NCBI GenBank assembly: GCA_018242295.1
Contig: JAFECE010000011.1
Span: 434,001-498,000, forward strand
Direction of reading: 5' to 3'
DNA length: 64,000 nucleotides
Source of the DNA: Pseudomonadota bacterium
GTDB lineage: Bacteria > Pseudomonadota > Alphaproteobacteria > Rhizobiales > Hyphomicrobiaceae
Positions 1 through 9,581 of this stretch are shown here, in pieces. Under the pieces are notes generated by a model. The model did no database searches and had not been told where the DNA came from. It saw only the letters and a list, made by a program, of their open reading frames with translations. The position numbers were made by a program, and so were the translations under genes. Within the stretch, counting starts at the first letter, position 1. Each line of letters opens with the position of its first letter.

Positions 1-157
1 CTCTCCAGTTGGATTGGTTACGAAGATGCTGGTCGATCGGCAACACTAAAGCCCAAATCTCAGGTTCTGACGAGGGCCAGCGTCGGTGAGAGGGGCTATC
101 GCCCGCCTCGCCAAAAAAGTTATGATTGCTGCACATGTTGCGTACGAGGGGGAGTAA

Positions 158-2263
158 ATGGCGGCGGGCGGACCATCTGGGGCAGGGGGCCGGGTTCGCG
201 TCGGATTGGTCGTCGTCCATGGCGTCGGTGAGACCGAGCCCGGGTATTGCGTCAACGCCGTTCTCGATACGCTGGCCTCGACGAGGCCGGGCTACAGCGT
301 TTCCCCCGCCAACGAATACAACCGGATAGCCGAGCCCGAGGCCGGGTCGCCGCCGCCGGTCTTTCCTGTCATACGCCGCGGCGCCGCGCACACCAGCGGC
401 ATCGAGATCGAGGCGGTGGAGCTGCACTGGGCCGATCTGACCACGGTTCAGGAAGGCCGCGTCAATACGCTGCTGCAACTCTTCCGGGTCATCTTCGAAT
501 CCCATCACCTCGTGGACGCGATGCTCGACCGTACGCGGGATGCGATCTCGTGGCTGCTCCGAAAAATCTTATGGGTTGCCGGGTGGCTCATTCGCGGGCC
601 GAGTGCTGCACTGACGATCGTGACGTCCGTCATCTGCGGTCTTTTTCTTTTCGAGCCTGCAACACTGACGACCGACGTCGTGGACGTGAGATCGCAGGTG
701 CTGATCGTCACTGCGATGATGTTCGTCGGATCGCTCTACGTCTTCTACCGGATTACGCGACAGCAGGATTACTCGTGGTACGACACCGTATTCTGGCTCG
801 GGGTTGCGGCGCTCTCGGTCTTTGTGCTGACGTTTTACGATGTGCTGTTGCCGCTGCTTAAAAACGTTCCTGATCTCGAGATTGGTCCGGAGCGAGGAGC
901 TGGCGCGCATGTGGTGGATTGTGCCGTCGCCGGATCCTCGGCGGCTGCCTGCTACATCAATGGACTTTACAAGGTCATCATCTGGGGCTGGCGCATCTGG
1001 GGCGGGATCATGCTGTTCGCCACGGCGCTGCTCGGCATTGCCTATTTGCGCGCCTTGAAGACGGGCGATCGCTCGCGCCTGGCGACCGTCTCGACGAGCA
1101 TCGCCATTTTGATCATGCAATTCCTGCTCTGGACGACGGTTGTCGTCAGCGCGATCTATCCGATCCTCAATCGGGCCGAGACGATAACGACCCTCAAGGA
1201 AGCAAAGCCGTTCATCGAGCGCGCGATCGAGGCGCATCAGATCGACAGGAACAGCGCCGTCGCCAAGCTGGTGCAGGTTCCCAATATCGAGCTCGATTGG
1301 ATCGGCCGCTTCAAATTCATCTTCGCGGCGGCCGCTCTAACGGTGATGCTCTTCATCATCGGCGGCGGCATTTTGATCGAACTCAGACATTTGCGGGCAC
1401 GACGAGGCCTTTCCGATCTCGAGCACACGGCGCGGAACATGCCGCGGCTGCTGTTCAATCCATTCCTGGTTGCGCTGCTGATCGTCGCTTTCATCGTCGT
1501 CTTCGCGCTGGTGTTCGTGCAGCCCTATCTCGACAGCAACCATGTCTTTGTGAAGCTTCGAAGCTATATCCTTCCGGTCGCGGCCGTCGTCGCGCTGGCG
1601 CTGCCATTCTTCTTCGGGCGGCGCATTGCGAACGTCGTGAATGTCGCGCGCGATCTCATCGATCATCATTATCAGCCGCGGCAGGAGACGGCGGCGTATT
1701 TCATTCCGTCGGCATTTCGCTCGCGGTTCCGGCATTTGCGGCGTGAGCGCATTCAGGGGCGGCTCAATCTCGTTCTTGAACACTTCGTTCAGAACCAAGG
1801 CTACGATGGCGTGATTTTTCTGGCGCACAGCCAGGGCTCGGTCATCGTCTACGATTTTCTGCGCGATAACGGCCCGCACTACACGCGGCTCGGCGACGCT
1901 TCGCCGGCGCTGCTGACGTTCGGCTCGCCGCTCGGCACGCTCTATCAAAAGTATTTCCACGAATACTCTGCGTCGAAGGGGGCTCCGCTCGGCATCGCCG
2001 CAAGCCTCAAATGCTGGATCAATCTCTATCGCGTCGACGATTACATCGGCGGCCGGATCAACCCGCCGCGCGGGCTCCGCATCGACAATCACGTCATGGG
2101 GATTGGCGGGCATACGGGCTATTGGACGGAGCCGGCCGTTGCCGAGGCGCTGGATGCGATCCTGACCGGCAAGGTTGCCGACGCGACGAAACCGCCGCCG
2201 CTGCCACCGCCGCCGATGACGCCTTCGGCGCCCTATGCGGTTCGTGCTATGCGGAGAGCATGA
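158..2263 (+). CDS. Multi-pass membrane alpha/beta-hydrolase (lipase-like)
   Basis: A 701-residue protein, most likely an integral membrane hydrolase of the alpha/beta-hydrolase superfamily; I know no characterised member by name. The N-terminal strand ends in VVHGVGET (residues 18-25). About eight hydrophobic segments fill roughly residues 135-500. The C-terminal part holds the nucleophile elbow AHSQGS with Ser558, followed by FGSPLG, and His652 in GGHTGYW is the likely catalytic base. The hydrolase fold therefore seems split around a membrane block. The ATG at 158 follows a purine run (GAGGGGGAG, 146-154). A proline-rich tail (PPPLPPPPM) ends the protein. Its stop overlaps the ruvC start in ATGA, which suggests translational coupling although no functional link to recombination is known. 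The substrate is unknown. Confidence 0.85.
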   Translation: MAAGGPSGAGGRVRVGLVVVHGVGETEPGYCVNAVLDTLASTRPGYSVSPANEYNRIAEPEAGSPPPVFPVIRRGAAHTSGIEIEAVELHWADLTTVQEGRVNTLLQLFRVIFESHHLVDAMLDRTRDAISWLLRKILWVAGWLIRGPSAALTIVTSVICGLFLFEPATLTTDVVDVRSQVLIVTAMMFVGSLYVFYRITRQQDYSWYDTVFWLGVAALSVFVLTFYDVLLPLLKNVPDLEIGPERGAGAHVVDCAVAGSSAAACYINGLYKVIIWGWRIWGGIMLFATALLGIAYLRALKTGDRSRLATVSTSIAILIMQFLLWTTVVVSAIYPILNRAETITTLKEAKPFIERAIEAHQIDRNSAVAKLVQVPNIELDWIGRFKFIFAAAALTVMLFIIGGGILIELRHLRARRGLSDLEHTARNMPRLLFNPFLVALLIVAFIVVFALVFVQPYLDSNHVFVKLRSYILPVAAVVALALPFFFGRRIANVVNVARDLIDHHYQPRQETAAYFIPSAFRSRFRHLRRERIQGRLNLVLEHFVQNQGYDGVIFLAHSQGSVIVYDFLRDNGPHYTRLGDASPALLTFGSPLGTLYQKYFHEYSASKGAPLGIAASLKCWINLYRVDDYIGGRINPPRGLRIDNHVMGIGGHTGYWTEPAVAEALDAILTGKVADATKPPPLPPPPMTPSAPYAVRAMRRA

Positions 2264-2787
2264 ATGGACGAACGATTCGCATTATCGGCATCGACCCCGG
2301 GTTGCGGCGCACGGGATGGGGCATCGTCGAAAGCGACGGCGTCCGGCTCGGTTACGTCGCGTCAGGCGTCATCACGCCACCGAAGGACGATGATCTCGCC
2401 TACCGGCTTTCCGCGCTGTTCGACGCCGTGACGAGCATCATCCAGAGTTTCAGTCCGTCCGAGGCTGCCGTCGAAGAGACGTTCGTCAACGAGAACCCGC
2501 GTTCGACGCTGAAGCTTGGGCAGGCGCGCGGCGCGGTTCTGCTTGCGCCTGCACGGCTTGGTCTCAGGGTTGCGGAATACACGCCGAATTTGATCAAGAA
2601 GTCGGTGACGGGGGCGGGTCACGCCGAAAAGCAGCAGATCCAGGCGATGATCGGTTTTCTGTTACCGAAGGCAACGTTCGGATGCGCGGACGAAGCCGAT
2701 GCGCTCGCGATCGCCATTACGCACGCCCATCACCGCGTCAGCCGCCAGCGGCTGGCAGCCGTTGCAACCAAGGTTCCGCAGTCATGA
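2260..2787 (+). CDS. ruvC: Holliday junction endonuclease RuvC
   Basis: RuvC (175 residues, usual length) is the Mg2+-dependent dimeric nuclease that cuts Holliday junctions delivered by RuvAB. The RNase-H-like fold is recognisable from [12 protein letters not shown] (Asp12), [10 protein letters not shown] (Glu71/72), and the acidic pair Asp144/Asp147 in CADEADALA. The reading frame is open far upstream of the true start. I chose ATG 2260 because it gives the canonical N-terminus, has GGAGAG just upstream and overlaps the previous stop (ATGA). The ruvA start overlaps the ruvC stop in the same way, so the genes form one coupled operon. Confidence 0.97.
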   Translation: MNGRTIRIIGIDPGLRRTGWGIVESDGVRLGYVASGVITPPKDDDLAYRLSALFDAVTSIIQSFSPSEAAVEETFVNENPRSTLKLGQARGAVLLAPARLGLRVAEYTPNLIKKSVTGAGHAEKQQIQAMIGFLLPKATFGCADEADALAIAITHAHHRVSRQRLAAVATKVPQS

Positions 2788-3407
2788 TCGGCAAGCTCAA
2801 GGGCAAGGTCGACGCTGTCGGCGAAAGCTTTCTCGTGATCGACGTCAACGGCGTTGGCTACGAGGTGCAGGCGTCATCGCGAACGCTGCGCAATCTGAAG
2901 CCCGGCGATAATGTGGCCCTGACGATCGATACCCACGTCCGCGAGGACGCGATCCGGCTGTTCGGATTTCAGAGCGAACTCGAGCGGAGCTGGTTCAGGA
3001 CCTTGCAGTCCATTCAAGGCGTCGGAGCCAAAGTCGCGTTGAGCGTTCTCGGCGTACTGGCGCCGCAGGACATTGCCAGCGCGGTTGCTCTCGGCAATTG
3101 GGCGGCGGTCGAAGAGGCACCGGGCGTCGGCAAGAAGCTGGCGCAGCGCATCGTCGCTGAACTGAAAGACAAGGCGCCGGTGCTATCGCTCGGCGGTCAG
3201 GCCATTCCGGCGGCGGGTGCTGCACCGTCGTCCGCGATCGAAGGACCTGCGGGCATGGCGTTCGCGGAAGCTCTCTCGGCGTTGACCAATCTCGGCTATA
3301 ACCCGGCCCAGGCCAGTGCCGCTGTAGCCATTGCTTCAAAGGATCTGGGCCAGGCGGCGGATACGGCGGGCCTCATCAAGCGAAGTCTTAAGGAACTGGC
3401 TCGATAA
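2784..3407 (+). CDS. ruvA: Holliday junction DNA helicase subunit RuvA
   Basis: RuvA (207 residues) binds the four-way junction as a tetramer and loads the RuvB motor. The OB-fold domain starts [13 protein letters not shown]. The central helix-hairpin-helix pair includes [10 protein letters not shown] and [12 protein letters not shown], and the C-terminal three-helix domain that contacts RuvB ends [12 protein letters not shown] after a short flexible linker. The ATG at 2784 overlaps the ruvC stop. Confidence 0.97.
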   Translation: MIGKLKGKVDAVGESFLVIDVNGVGYEVQASSRTLRNLKPGDNVALTIDTHVREDAIRLFGFQSELERSWFRTLQSIQGVGAKVALSVLGVLAPQDIASAVALGNWAAVEEAPGVGKKLAQRIVAELKDKAPVLSLGGQAIPAAGAAPSSAIEGPAGMAFAEALSALTNLGYNPAQASAAVAIASKDLGQAADTAGLIKRSLKELAR

Positions 3408-3450
3408 CGGCCCTGGAACCGGCAAAATCGATCGGAAACGTCGGCTCATC

Positions 3451-3870
3451 ATGCGTAAGACCACTCTGAGCAACGCCCAACGCACGATTTGGATGGTGCT
3501 TCTCACCTCTCTCGCGGTCCCCTTGTTTGCGGGCCTCATCGATCTCGGGCTGATGTTTCTCAGTCCCTTGACCAACCCGCTGTTGCCGCCACGTGGGGCC
3601 GAGGGACTTGGCGAAGCTGCTATCGATGCGTTCGTCTGGAGTGCTTTTCCGGCAACGATCGGGGCGCTGGGCTTAACGCCGTTCGTTTTACAACGCGGCA
3701 CCTACAGCTGGCTCGAAGCGGCGGTGGCGGGCGTTTTCGCGTTCATGGCGGCAGTCATCATATTTCCATTCGATGCGCCGGGTGGGGTGCCGTTTCTCGC
3801 GTTCGCCGCGGGACTGCTGATGATCGGCATGCGCGCGTTGCTGATCGTGGCCGGCATCCTCAAATCCTGA
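3451..3870 (+). CDS. Small four-helix membrane protein between ruvA and ruvB
   Basis: A 139-residue hydrophobic protein with about four transmembrane segments (roughly residues 12-38, 62-82, 88-108 and 112-135). I do not recognise a named family. The start is placed at ATG 3451, which puts a short basic segment (MRKTTLSNAQR) ahead of the first helix. No strong ribosome binding site precedes it, so the start is less certain than the frame. It sits 43 bases after ruvA and 66 before ruvB, so it is probably co-transcribed with both. A recombination role is not implied by the sequence. Confidence 0.75.
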   Translation: MRKTTLSNAQRTIWMVLLTSLAVPLFAGLIDLGLMFLSPLTNPLLPPRGAEGLGEAAIDAFVWSAFPATIGALGLTPFVLQRGTYSWLEAAVAGVFAFMAAVIIFPFDAPGGVPFLAFAAGLLMIGMRALLIVAGILKS

Positions 3871-3936
3871 TCACGGACAGCCCAGAGATTTGCCGCTCGA
3901 CTTGACGGCGCAGACGAATAGCCTCACGAACAAACC

Positions 3937-4983
3937 ATGACCGACAGGCTTGTCAGCAGCGCGCGAAACGACGTCGACGCCTTCGAGGCGACGATACGTC
4001 CGCAATCGCTCGATGAATTCGTCGGGCAGGAGCAGGCGCGAGCGAACCTCAGGGTTTTCATCAAGGCCGCGCGCGGGCGGGGCGATGCCCTCGACCATGT
4101 GCTCTTTGCGGGGCCTCCGGGCCTCGGGAAAACGACGCTCGCGCAGATTCTGTCGAAGGAATTGGGCGTCGGGTTTCGCGCGACGTCGGGGCCGGTGATT
4201 TCGAAAGCAGGCGATCTTGCGGCGCTTTTGACGAATCTCGAAGAGCGCGACGTGCTGTTCATCGACGAAATCCACCGCCTCAATCCGGCGGTCGAAGAAA
4301 TTCTTTATCCGGCGATGGAGGATTTCCAGCTCGACTTGATGATCGGCGAGGGACCGGCGGCGCGGTCGGTCAGAATCGATCTTCCGAAGTTCACGCTGGT
4401 CGGCGCGACGACACGTGCGGGGCTCCTGACCAATCCGCTGCGCGACCGCTTCGGCATTCCGGTGCGGCTCAACTTCTATTCGATTGGAGAACTGGAACTC
4501 GTCGTTGGCCGAGGTGCGCGCGTGCTCGGTGCGCAGATGTCGCCGGACGGTGCGCGCGAGATCGCCAAACGCTCGCGGGGAACGCCGCGGATCGCCGGGC
4601 GCCTCTTGCGCCGCGTCCGCGATTTCGCGAGCGTCGAAGGCGCTGTCGTCATCAATGCCGAAGTCGCCGACCGGGCGCTGACGATGCTTGAAGTCGATCA
4701 CGAGGGGCTGGACGCGCTCGATCACCGGTATCTCGGCTGCATTCTCAAGAATTACGAAGGCGGGCCGGTCGGGATCGAAACGCTGGCGGCGGCGCTTTCT
4801 GAGCCGCGCGATGCGCTCGAGGAAATCGTCGAGCCCTTTTTGCTGCAACAGGGGTTCGTCAACCGCACACCGCGCGGCCGGGTGTTAACACTGAAGGCAT
4901 ACCGGCATCTCGGCGTCAGCGGTCCCGCGCACGCGGCTTCCCCCGAACTGCCGATTTTCGAAGACGACGCAGACGGGACTTAA
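3937..4983 (+). CDS. ruvB: Holliday junction branch migration ATPase RuvB
   Basis: RuvB (348 residues) is the hexameric AAA+ motor that drives branch migration with RuvA. Visible are Walker [10 protein letters not shown] (from residue 59), Walker [10 protein letters not shown] (Asp110), sensor 1 around GATTRAG, the arginine-finger region NPLRDRFG, sensor 2 [16 protein letters not shown], and the C-terminal winged helix ending in [14 protein letters not shown]. Length and order are canonical. A short acidic tail (EDDADGT) closes it. Confidence 0.98.
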   Translation: MTDRLVSSARNDVDAFEATIRPQSLDEFVGQEQARANLRVFIKAARGRGDALDHVLFAGPPGLGKTTLAQILSKELGVGFRATSGPVISKAGDLAALLTNLEERDVLFIDEIHRLNPAVEEILYPAMEDFQLDLMIGEGPAARSVRIDLPKFTLVGATTRAGLLTNPLRDRFGIPVRLNFYSIGELELVVGRGARVLGAQMSPDGAREIAKRSRGTPRIAGRLLRRVRDFASVEGAVVINAEVADRALTMLEVDHEGLDALDHRYLGCILKNYEGGPVGIETLAAALSEPRDALEEIVEPFLLQQGFVNRTPRGRVLTLKAYRHLGVSGPAHAASPELPIFEDDADGT

Positions 4984-5102
4984 CGCCGCTGTTCCTGCTT
5001 TAGGGTGGCGAAATTCACGGTTTCGACAGCATTCTCTGCCCAAGGTGCGTTGAATTTGATTTCACAGCACAATCCGATTGAACGGGACCGAGGGTAACGG
5101 GT

Positions 5103-6047
5103 TTGATCAGCCGTCGCGATCTGCTCAAGATGACGGGCATTGCCGGTGCCGGTTCAACGGCGCTGAGCGGTTATGCGCTCGCCGAGGCCTTCCGCGAAAA
5201 AGTCACGGTCTACAACCTGACGCCGCCGAATTGGACGCCGGGTCTCAAGCTGAAGCTTGCCGTGCTCGCGGATCTGCATGTTTGCGAGCCGTGGATGTCG
5301 GTCGAGCGCCTTGAAGGCATTGTCGACCAGACGAACGATCTCGATGCGGACGCGATTCTGCTGCTCGGCGACTACGTCGTGGGGCACCGGCTTGGCAAGT
5401 ATTCGCAGAAGGTGAGCAACGGCGCGTGGGCGACGGCGCTCGCAAAGCTCTCGGCGCCATTGGGCGTGCATGCGGTTCTCGGCAACCACGATTGGTGGGA
5501 GTCGCGAGAGGTACAGGTCAGGCGCGCAGGCCCGACACCCGCAGGCCTTGCGCTGCAAGCCGTTGGTATTTCCGTTTATGAAAACGATGCCGTGCGTTTC
5601 GAGAAGGACGGCAAGCCCTTCTGGCTCGCCGGTCTCGGCGACCAATGGGCGTTCAGGCGCCGCGACGACGAATACGACGAGTCCGTAGGCGGCGGAGAAG
5701 TCGCCTATGTCGGGGTCGACGATCTGCCGGGGACGCTGCGAAAGATAACGGACGATGCGCCGGTCCTGCTGATGGCGCACGAGCCCGATATTTTTCCGGT
5801 CGTGCCGGAGCGCGTGTCGCTGACGATCTCGGGTCATACGCACGGCGGGCAAGTCCGCATCTTGGGATATGCGCCGATCGTGCCGTCACGGTTCGGCTCG
5901 CGGTACGCCTATGGCCACATCGTCGAAAACAGCCGCCATTTGGTCGTTTCCGGCGGTCTTGGCTGCTCGTCATTGCCGATCCGGTTCGGCTCTCCGCCCG
6001 AGATCGTGATCCTCGAACTCGGCGGCGCCGAGGGTGGCCAAGTTTGA
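5103..6047 (+). CDS. Tat-exported calcineurin-like metallophosphoesterase
   Basis: A 314-residue metallophosphoesterase of the YaeI/DUF-type calcineurin family. The N-terminus SRRDLLKMTG is a twin-arginine signal followed by a hydrophobic stretch, so the enzyme is probably exported folded. The metal-binding motifs are present: LADLHV, LLGDYV, LGNHDWW, MAHEPD and SGHTHGGQ. The start is TTG 5103, with GAGGG nine bases upstream; no ATG is better placed. Members act on phosphodiesters or lipid-linked phosphate, but the substrate here cannot be told. The ybgC start overlaps its stop. Confidence 0.88.
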   Translation: MISRRDLLKMTGIAGAGSTALSGYALAEAFREKVTVYNLTPPNWTPGLKLKLAVLADLHVCEPWMSVERLEGIVDQTNDLDADAILLLGDYVVGHRLGKYSQKVSNGAWATALAKLSAPLGVHAVLGNHDWWESREVQVRRAGPTPAGLALQAVGISVYENDAVRFEKDGKPFWLAGLGDQWAFRRRDDEYDESVGGGEVAYVGVDDLPGTLRKITDDAPVLLMAHEPDIFPVVPERVSLTISGHTHGGQVRILGYAPIVPSRFGSRYAYGHIVENSRHLVVSGGLGCSSLPIRFGSPPEIVILELGGAEGGQV

Positions 6048-6535
6048 CCGGGGCGCGTTGGCCAGACCTTGCCGGGCGCATCGTTCAGGACGCAGAAGGC
6101 CAGCGTCACATCCTTCCCGTTCGGGTCTACTTCGAAGACACCGATGCAGGCGGCGTGGTCTACCACGCGTCCTACGTGCGGTTTGCGGAGCGCGGACGCA
6201 CCGATTTTCTCCGGCTGCTCGGCACCGACGCCCGGCGCATGATCGACGGGACCGACAGCCGTGAGCCGGCAGCTTTCGTCGTCCGCCGCATGTCCTTCGA
6301 CTTCGCACGTCCGGCACGGATGGACGATCTCCTGGAGGTCGAAACGCGCGTCAAGGAACTCGGGGCGGCCAGCGTAACGCTCGACCAGAGGATCAGCCGC
6401 GACGGCGTGCCTCTGGTCTCGGCCGAGGTCGTCGTGGTGCTCGTGTCGATTTCGGGAAAACCTCTCCGTTTGAGTGACACGGTGCGAAAGGCATTCGAGG
6501 CGCACGCCGAAGGGCGAAAGAATTCTTCCGCCTAG
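6044..6535 (+). CDS. ybgC: Acyl-CoA thioesterase YbgC, tol-pal associated
   Basis: A hot-dog-fold thioesterase (163 residues) of the 4-hydroxybenzoyl-CoA thioesterase family, regularly linked to tol-pal genes. The key segment is VYFEDTDAGGVVYHASYVRFAERGRTDFL, cited here by its core DTDAGGVVYHA with the catalytic Asp. The most convincing start is TTG 6044: it follows GAGGGTGG by seven bases and overlaps the previous stop as TTGA. No in-frame ATG precedes the conserved core. Its coupling to the phosphoesterase suggests joint control, separate from tolQ, which lies 345 bases downstream. Confidence 0.9.
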   Translation: MTGARWPDLAGRIVQDAEGQRHILPVRVYFEDTDAGGVVYHASYVRFAERGRTDFLRLLGTDARRMIDGTDSREPAAFVVRRMSFDFARPARMDDLLEVETRVKELGAASVTLDQRISRDGVPLVSAEVVVVLVSISGKPLRLSDTVRKAFEAHAEGRKNSSA

Positions 6536-6626
6536 ATCCGCGGGCGGACGTTCCGGATGCCGCGTCCAGACGCCAATTGACATTCGCGATGGCGCTCTGC
6601 ATGGCTCATGGTGAGATCAATGGCCG

Positions 6627-6654
6627 CATTTTTCGTGGATAAACACGAAGATGC
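6627..6654. other. Hairpin in the ybgC-tolQ gap
   Basis: Inverted arms GCAT..TTCGTG (from 6627) and CACGAA..ATGC (to 6654) around a GATAAA loop form an imperfect hairpin. It may end the ybgC transcript, but no T tract follows. The rest of the 6536-6880 gap holds no gene I can support. It is the likely place for the tolQ promoter, though no clear -35/-10 pair stands out. Confidence 0.35.
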
Positions 6655-6831
6655 GTCATTGCCATCGGCTACACTAAGCCCTCGTTTGGTCATATTGGGC
6701 GTCAAAAGCTTTCGATGCGAATGAGCGCGGTGGGCGATGGCTTACTGCCGGGGTGGACGTCATTACGCCGTCATACGCAAACTTCATCGGGCCCGCGCCG
6801 GGCGCGTCCCAATGCTGCCGAAATTCCAAGG

Positions 6832-6851
6832 CCCGTGCGGTTCCGTACGGG
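6832..6851 (+). promoter_or_regulatory. Hairpin in the probable tolQ leader
   Basis: CCCGTGCG-GTTC-CGTACGGG is an eight-pair stem (one G-U) with a four-base loop. It ends 29 bases before the chosen tolQ start. It could be a leader structure of the tol mRNA, but the role is inferred only from position. Confidence 0.35.
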
Positions 6852-6880
6852 TATCGTAATTCTTCGACATGGATGGTGAA

Positions 6881-7597
6881 ATGAATCCCGCGGATGTCGC
6901 CCAAAGCGCCGTTGCCCCGGTCGGAGCGAGCGGCTTCTCGTTCATCGAACTCTTTATGCAGGCGAGCCTTGTCGTCAAAATCGTGATGACCGGGCTTGGC
7001 GTCGCGTCCGTATGGTCGTGGGCGATCATCTTCGAAAAGCTCCTGGCCTTCCGGCGCGCGCGCGTCGAGAGCGACCGCTTCGAGCAGTTGTTCTGGTCGG
7101 GCCAGTCGCTCGATGAGCTTTATGCCAACCTCTCGCGCGGGCGGACGATCACGATGGCGGCGCTTTTCGTGGCGGCGATGCGCGAGTGGAAGCGCTCGGT
7201 CGAAGGCAACATCCGCGCGCTTGGCGGCATTCAGCTGCGCGTCGAGAAGGTGATGGACGTCACGATCAGCCGCGAGATGGAACGTCTGGATCGGCGTCTG
7301 CTGTTTCTTGCGACGGTCGGATCGACGGCGCCGTTCGTCGGCCTCTTCGGTACGGTCTGGGGCATCATGACGAGCTTCCAGTCGATTGCCGTTTCGAAGA
7401 ACACCTCGCTGGCGGTGGTTGCGCCCGGTATCGCGGAAGCCTTGTTCGCGACGGCGCTTGGCCTCATGGCCGCCATTCCGGCCGTTATTTTCTACAATAA
7501 GTTCTCGGCTGATTCGGCTGCAATCTCGCAGCGTCTCTATGCTTTTTCCGATGAATTCGCAGCGATCGTATCTCGCCAGATCGACGTGAGGGCCTAA
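6881..7597 (+). CDS. tolQ: Tol-Pal motor subunit TolQ
   Basis: TolQ (238 residues from this start) is the inner-membrane proton-channel subunit that, with TolR, energises TolA for outer-membrane constriction at division. It belongs to the MotA/TolQ/ExbB family: TM1 near residues 25-48, then a cytoplasmic loop, TM2 near 137-160 with GSTAPFVGLFGTVWGIM, and TM3 near 168-190 with AEALFATALGLMAAIPAV. An in-frame ATG exists at 6869, but ATG 6881 has GGATGGTGA directly before it and gives the usual N-terminus, so I prefer it. Confidence 0.95.
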   Translation: MNPADVAQSAVAPVGASGFSFIELFMQASLVVKIVMTGLGVASVWSWAIIFEKLLAFRRARVESDRFEQLFWSGQSLDELYANLSRGRTITMAALFVAAMREWKRSVEGNIRALGGIQLRVEKVMDVTISREMERLDRRLLFLATVGSTAPFVGLFGTVWGIMTSFQSIAVSKNTSLAVVAPGIAEALFATALGLMAAIPAVIFYNKFSADSAAISQRLYAFSDEFAAIVSRQIDVRA

Positions 7598-7602
7598 ATC
7601 CA

Positions 7603-8052
7603 ATGGGGATGAGCGTCAAAGCGGGCGGAGGCAGCGGGCGCCGGCGGCGCGGCCGGCACATGCCGATGAGTGAGATCAACGTCACACCGATGGTCGACGT
7701 GATGCTCGTGCTCCTGATCATCTTCATGGTCGCGGCGCCGCTATTGCAGACGGGTATCGACGTCAATCTGCCGGAATCCAAGGGCCAACAAATTCAGCCG
7801 CCGAAGAAGGATCCGGTGGCAGTAACAGTCAAGGCCAATGGCGACGTCTACATCGGCGACTCGCAGGTTCCGCTCGACGACCTGGCGACGAAACTCAAGG
7901 CAATCGCGGGCAACGGCTACGACGAGACAATCTTCGTGCGTGGCGACAAGGGCGTGAACTACGGCACGGTGATGGAGGTCATGAGCCGCATCAACCAAGG
8001 CGGGTTCAAGAAGCTGTCGTTCGTTCTCAATGGGGAGAAGGGAGGCACCTAG
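7603..8052 (+). CDS. tolR: Tol-Pal motor subunit TolR
   Basis: TolR (149 residues; ExbD/TolR family) has a basic N-terminus (GRRRRGRH), the signature MSEINVTPMVDVMLVLLIIF with the proton-carrying Asp in the single membrane helix, and a periplasmic domain containing VTVKANGDVYIG. It starts five bases after tolQ. ATG 7609 is an alternative start two codons in. Confidence 0.95.
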   Translation: MGMSVKAGGGSGRRRRGRHMPMSEINVTPMVDVMLVLLIIFMVAAPLLQTGIDVNLPESKGQQIQPPKKDPVAVTVKANGDVYIGDSQVPLDDLATKLKAIAGNGYDETIFVRGDKGVNYGTVMEVMSRINQGGFKKLSFVLNGEKGGT

Positions 8053-8080
8053 CACTCACAATCGCCAAAGGACGATACGT

Positions 8081-8320
8081 ATGACGAACAAGAATGCGCG
8101 TCGGCCACGAGAGACGCGAAGGGCGATGTCGGCGCATCGCACGAGCGGTTCGAGGCCGCCCACGCGCATTCTTGTTCGCCCGGCGGGTCGCCGCCCTCGG
8201 ACGACCGGTTCGTCGCGAGGCTTGTCCGTAGCGAAGGCTACGGCCTCGGCCCCGCTGCTGCCGGATCGTCGCAAGGATCAGCGATCAGAGGTAACATCCT
8301 TTAGCGATTGTGGGTGCTGA
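8081..8320 (+). CDS. Possible small arginine-rich protein between tolR and tolA
   Basis: A 79-residue frame begins at ATG 8081, eight bases after AAAGGA, and ends inside the start region of tolA. The product is strongly basic and Ser/Arg/Pro-rich (e.g. TRILVRPAGRRPRT) with no signal peptide, membrane helix or known domain, ending in SDCGC. It may instead be non-coding leader sequence: a 17-base perfect inverted repeat lies inside it. If translated, its stop at 8320 would couple to tolA. I regard this as unproven. Confidence 0.3.
   Translation: MTNKNARRPRETRRAMSAHRTSGSRPPTRILVRPAGRRPRTTGSSRGLSVAKATASAPLLPDRRKDQRSEVTSFSDCGC
8085..8178. repeat. 17-bp perfect inverted repeat in the tolR-tolA gap
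   Basis: CGAACAAGAATGCGCGT at 8085-8101 is repeated as its exact reverse complement at 8162-8178, with a 60-base loop. A perfect 17-base pairing is unlikely by chance in a 255-base gap. It could form a long-range RNA stem that controls tolA, or be a remnant of a small mobile palindrome. No T tract follows, so it is not a simple terminator. Confidence 0.75.
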
Positions 8321-9495
8321 CTGTGCCCTTCGGACTTTTTCTGTCCCTCCTCTTGCACGCTTCACTCCTCGGGTGGGCGCTTTTTTCCATGCCTACGGCA
8401 CCGCCGCTATCACCAGATACGCCGGCGATCGCAGCGGATATCATCACGCCATCCGAGTTCCTGCGCCTGAAGCAGGGGAGCGAGGATTCGAAGAATCTCG
8501 AGACGAAGGCGAACGACCAGCCGAAGCCCGACGACAGCAAGAACGATACGCCGAAGCCCTCCAACGCGCCGCCGCCTCCTCCGCCCCCGGCAGAGGAGCA
8601 GGTCGCCAAGGCCGAGCCGCCACCGGAGCCTGAGCCGCCTCAGGCCGCTGAGCCTCCGCCTCCACCACCACCACCGGCGAAGACTGAGCCCGATCCGATA
8701 GCCAAGAAGATCGACGAGCCACCGCCGCCGCCGGAGCCCGCGCCCGGTCCGACGCCGGACGAGAAAAAGCTTCTCGAGCAAAAGCTTGAGCAGGAACGCC
8801 AAGCCGAAGAAGCCAAGAAGAAGGCTGAGGAAGAGGCGAAGAAAAAGGCTGACGAGGAGGCCAAGAAAAAAGCCGAGGCGGAAGCGAAGAAGAAGGCCGA
8901 AGACGAAGCGAAAAAGAAAGCGGAAGAAGAGGCGAAAAAGAAGAAGGCCGCCGAACTCAAGAAGAAGAAACAGGAAGAGGCCAAGAAGAAAGCCGAAGCC
9001 GCGAAGAAGCAGTTCGATCCGAGCAAGATCGCGTCTCTTCTCGAAAAGTCGCCGGACGACGCAACGCCGAAGGCTCTTCTCGACAAGGACAAGAAGAAGA
9101 AGGGGCAGCAGGCATCGGGCTCAAGCTCGACTTCGACGAATTTCGGCAAGGAAGCGGGGACGCAGACCGGCTCCGATACCGTTCTTTCGGCGCGCGAGCA
9201 GGATCTCTTGAAGGGGATGCTGAAGGCTCAGCTCAACGGTTGCTGGCGGCCGCCCGGTACGGGTGGCGGCAGCGAGGTTCCAGTCGTCGAGCTTCATTGG
9301 GAACTCAACGCCGACGGCACGCTCGTCGGCGAGCCGCGCGTCACATCCGCGCCATCGACGACGGCTGGACAGGTTTATGCCGAAGCGGCACTCAGAGCCG
9401 TCAGGATGTGCTCGCCGTTTCGATTGCCTCCGGACAAATACGAAGGCGGGTGGAAGTACATCGACTGGACTTTCGATCCGCGTGAAATGCTGTAA
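8308..9495 (+). CDS. tolA: Tol-Pal linker protein TolA
   Basis: TolA (395 residues) spans the periplasm, linking TolQR to TolB/Pal. A single N-terminal membrane helix ([20 protein letters not shown]) is followed by a Pro/Glu-rich segment (about 60-150), a long Lys/Ala/Glu coiled coil of repeated AKKKAEEE units (about 150-235), and a TonB-like C-terminal domain beginning near [21 protein letters not shown]. An in-frame TAG at 8302 fixes the upstream limit. Starts available are TTG 8308, GTG 8314 and GTG 8323, and none has a strong Shine-Dalgarno site, so expression may depend on upstream translation. Confidence 0.92.
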   Translation: MWVLTVPFGLFLSLLLHASLLGWALFSMPTAPPLSPDTPAIAADIITPSEFLRLKQGSEDSKNLETKANDQPKPDDSKNDTPKPSNAPPPPPPPAEEQVAKAEPPPEPEPPQAAEPPPPPPPPAKTEPDPIAKKIDEPPPPPEPAPGPTPDEKKLLEQKLEQERQAEEAKKKAEEEAKKKADEEAKKKAEAEAKKKAEDEAKKKAEEEAKKKKAAELKKKKQEEAKKKAEAAKKQFDPSKIASLLEKSPDDATPKALLDKDKKKKGQQASGSSSTSTNFGKEAGTQTGSDTVLSAREQDLLKGMLKAQLNGCWRPPGTGGGSEVPVVELHWELNADGTLVGEPRVTSAPSTTAGQVYAEAALRAVRMCSPFRLPPDKYEGGWKYIDWTFDPREML

Positions 9496-9581
9496 ATGCC
9501 CAAAAGTTGCTTCATTCGACCGCGAAGCGAAGCAACGACTTGGGAATTCCGAATCGCACCGTGACGCATGAGAGACCATCC

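Noticed and set aside
1-157. Looked for a partial gene at the left edge.
   Set aside because: Only short frames with no family match are present before the first gene at 158.
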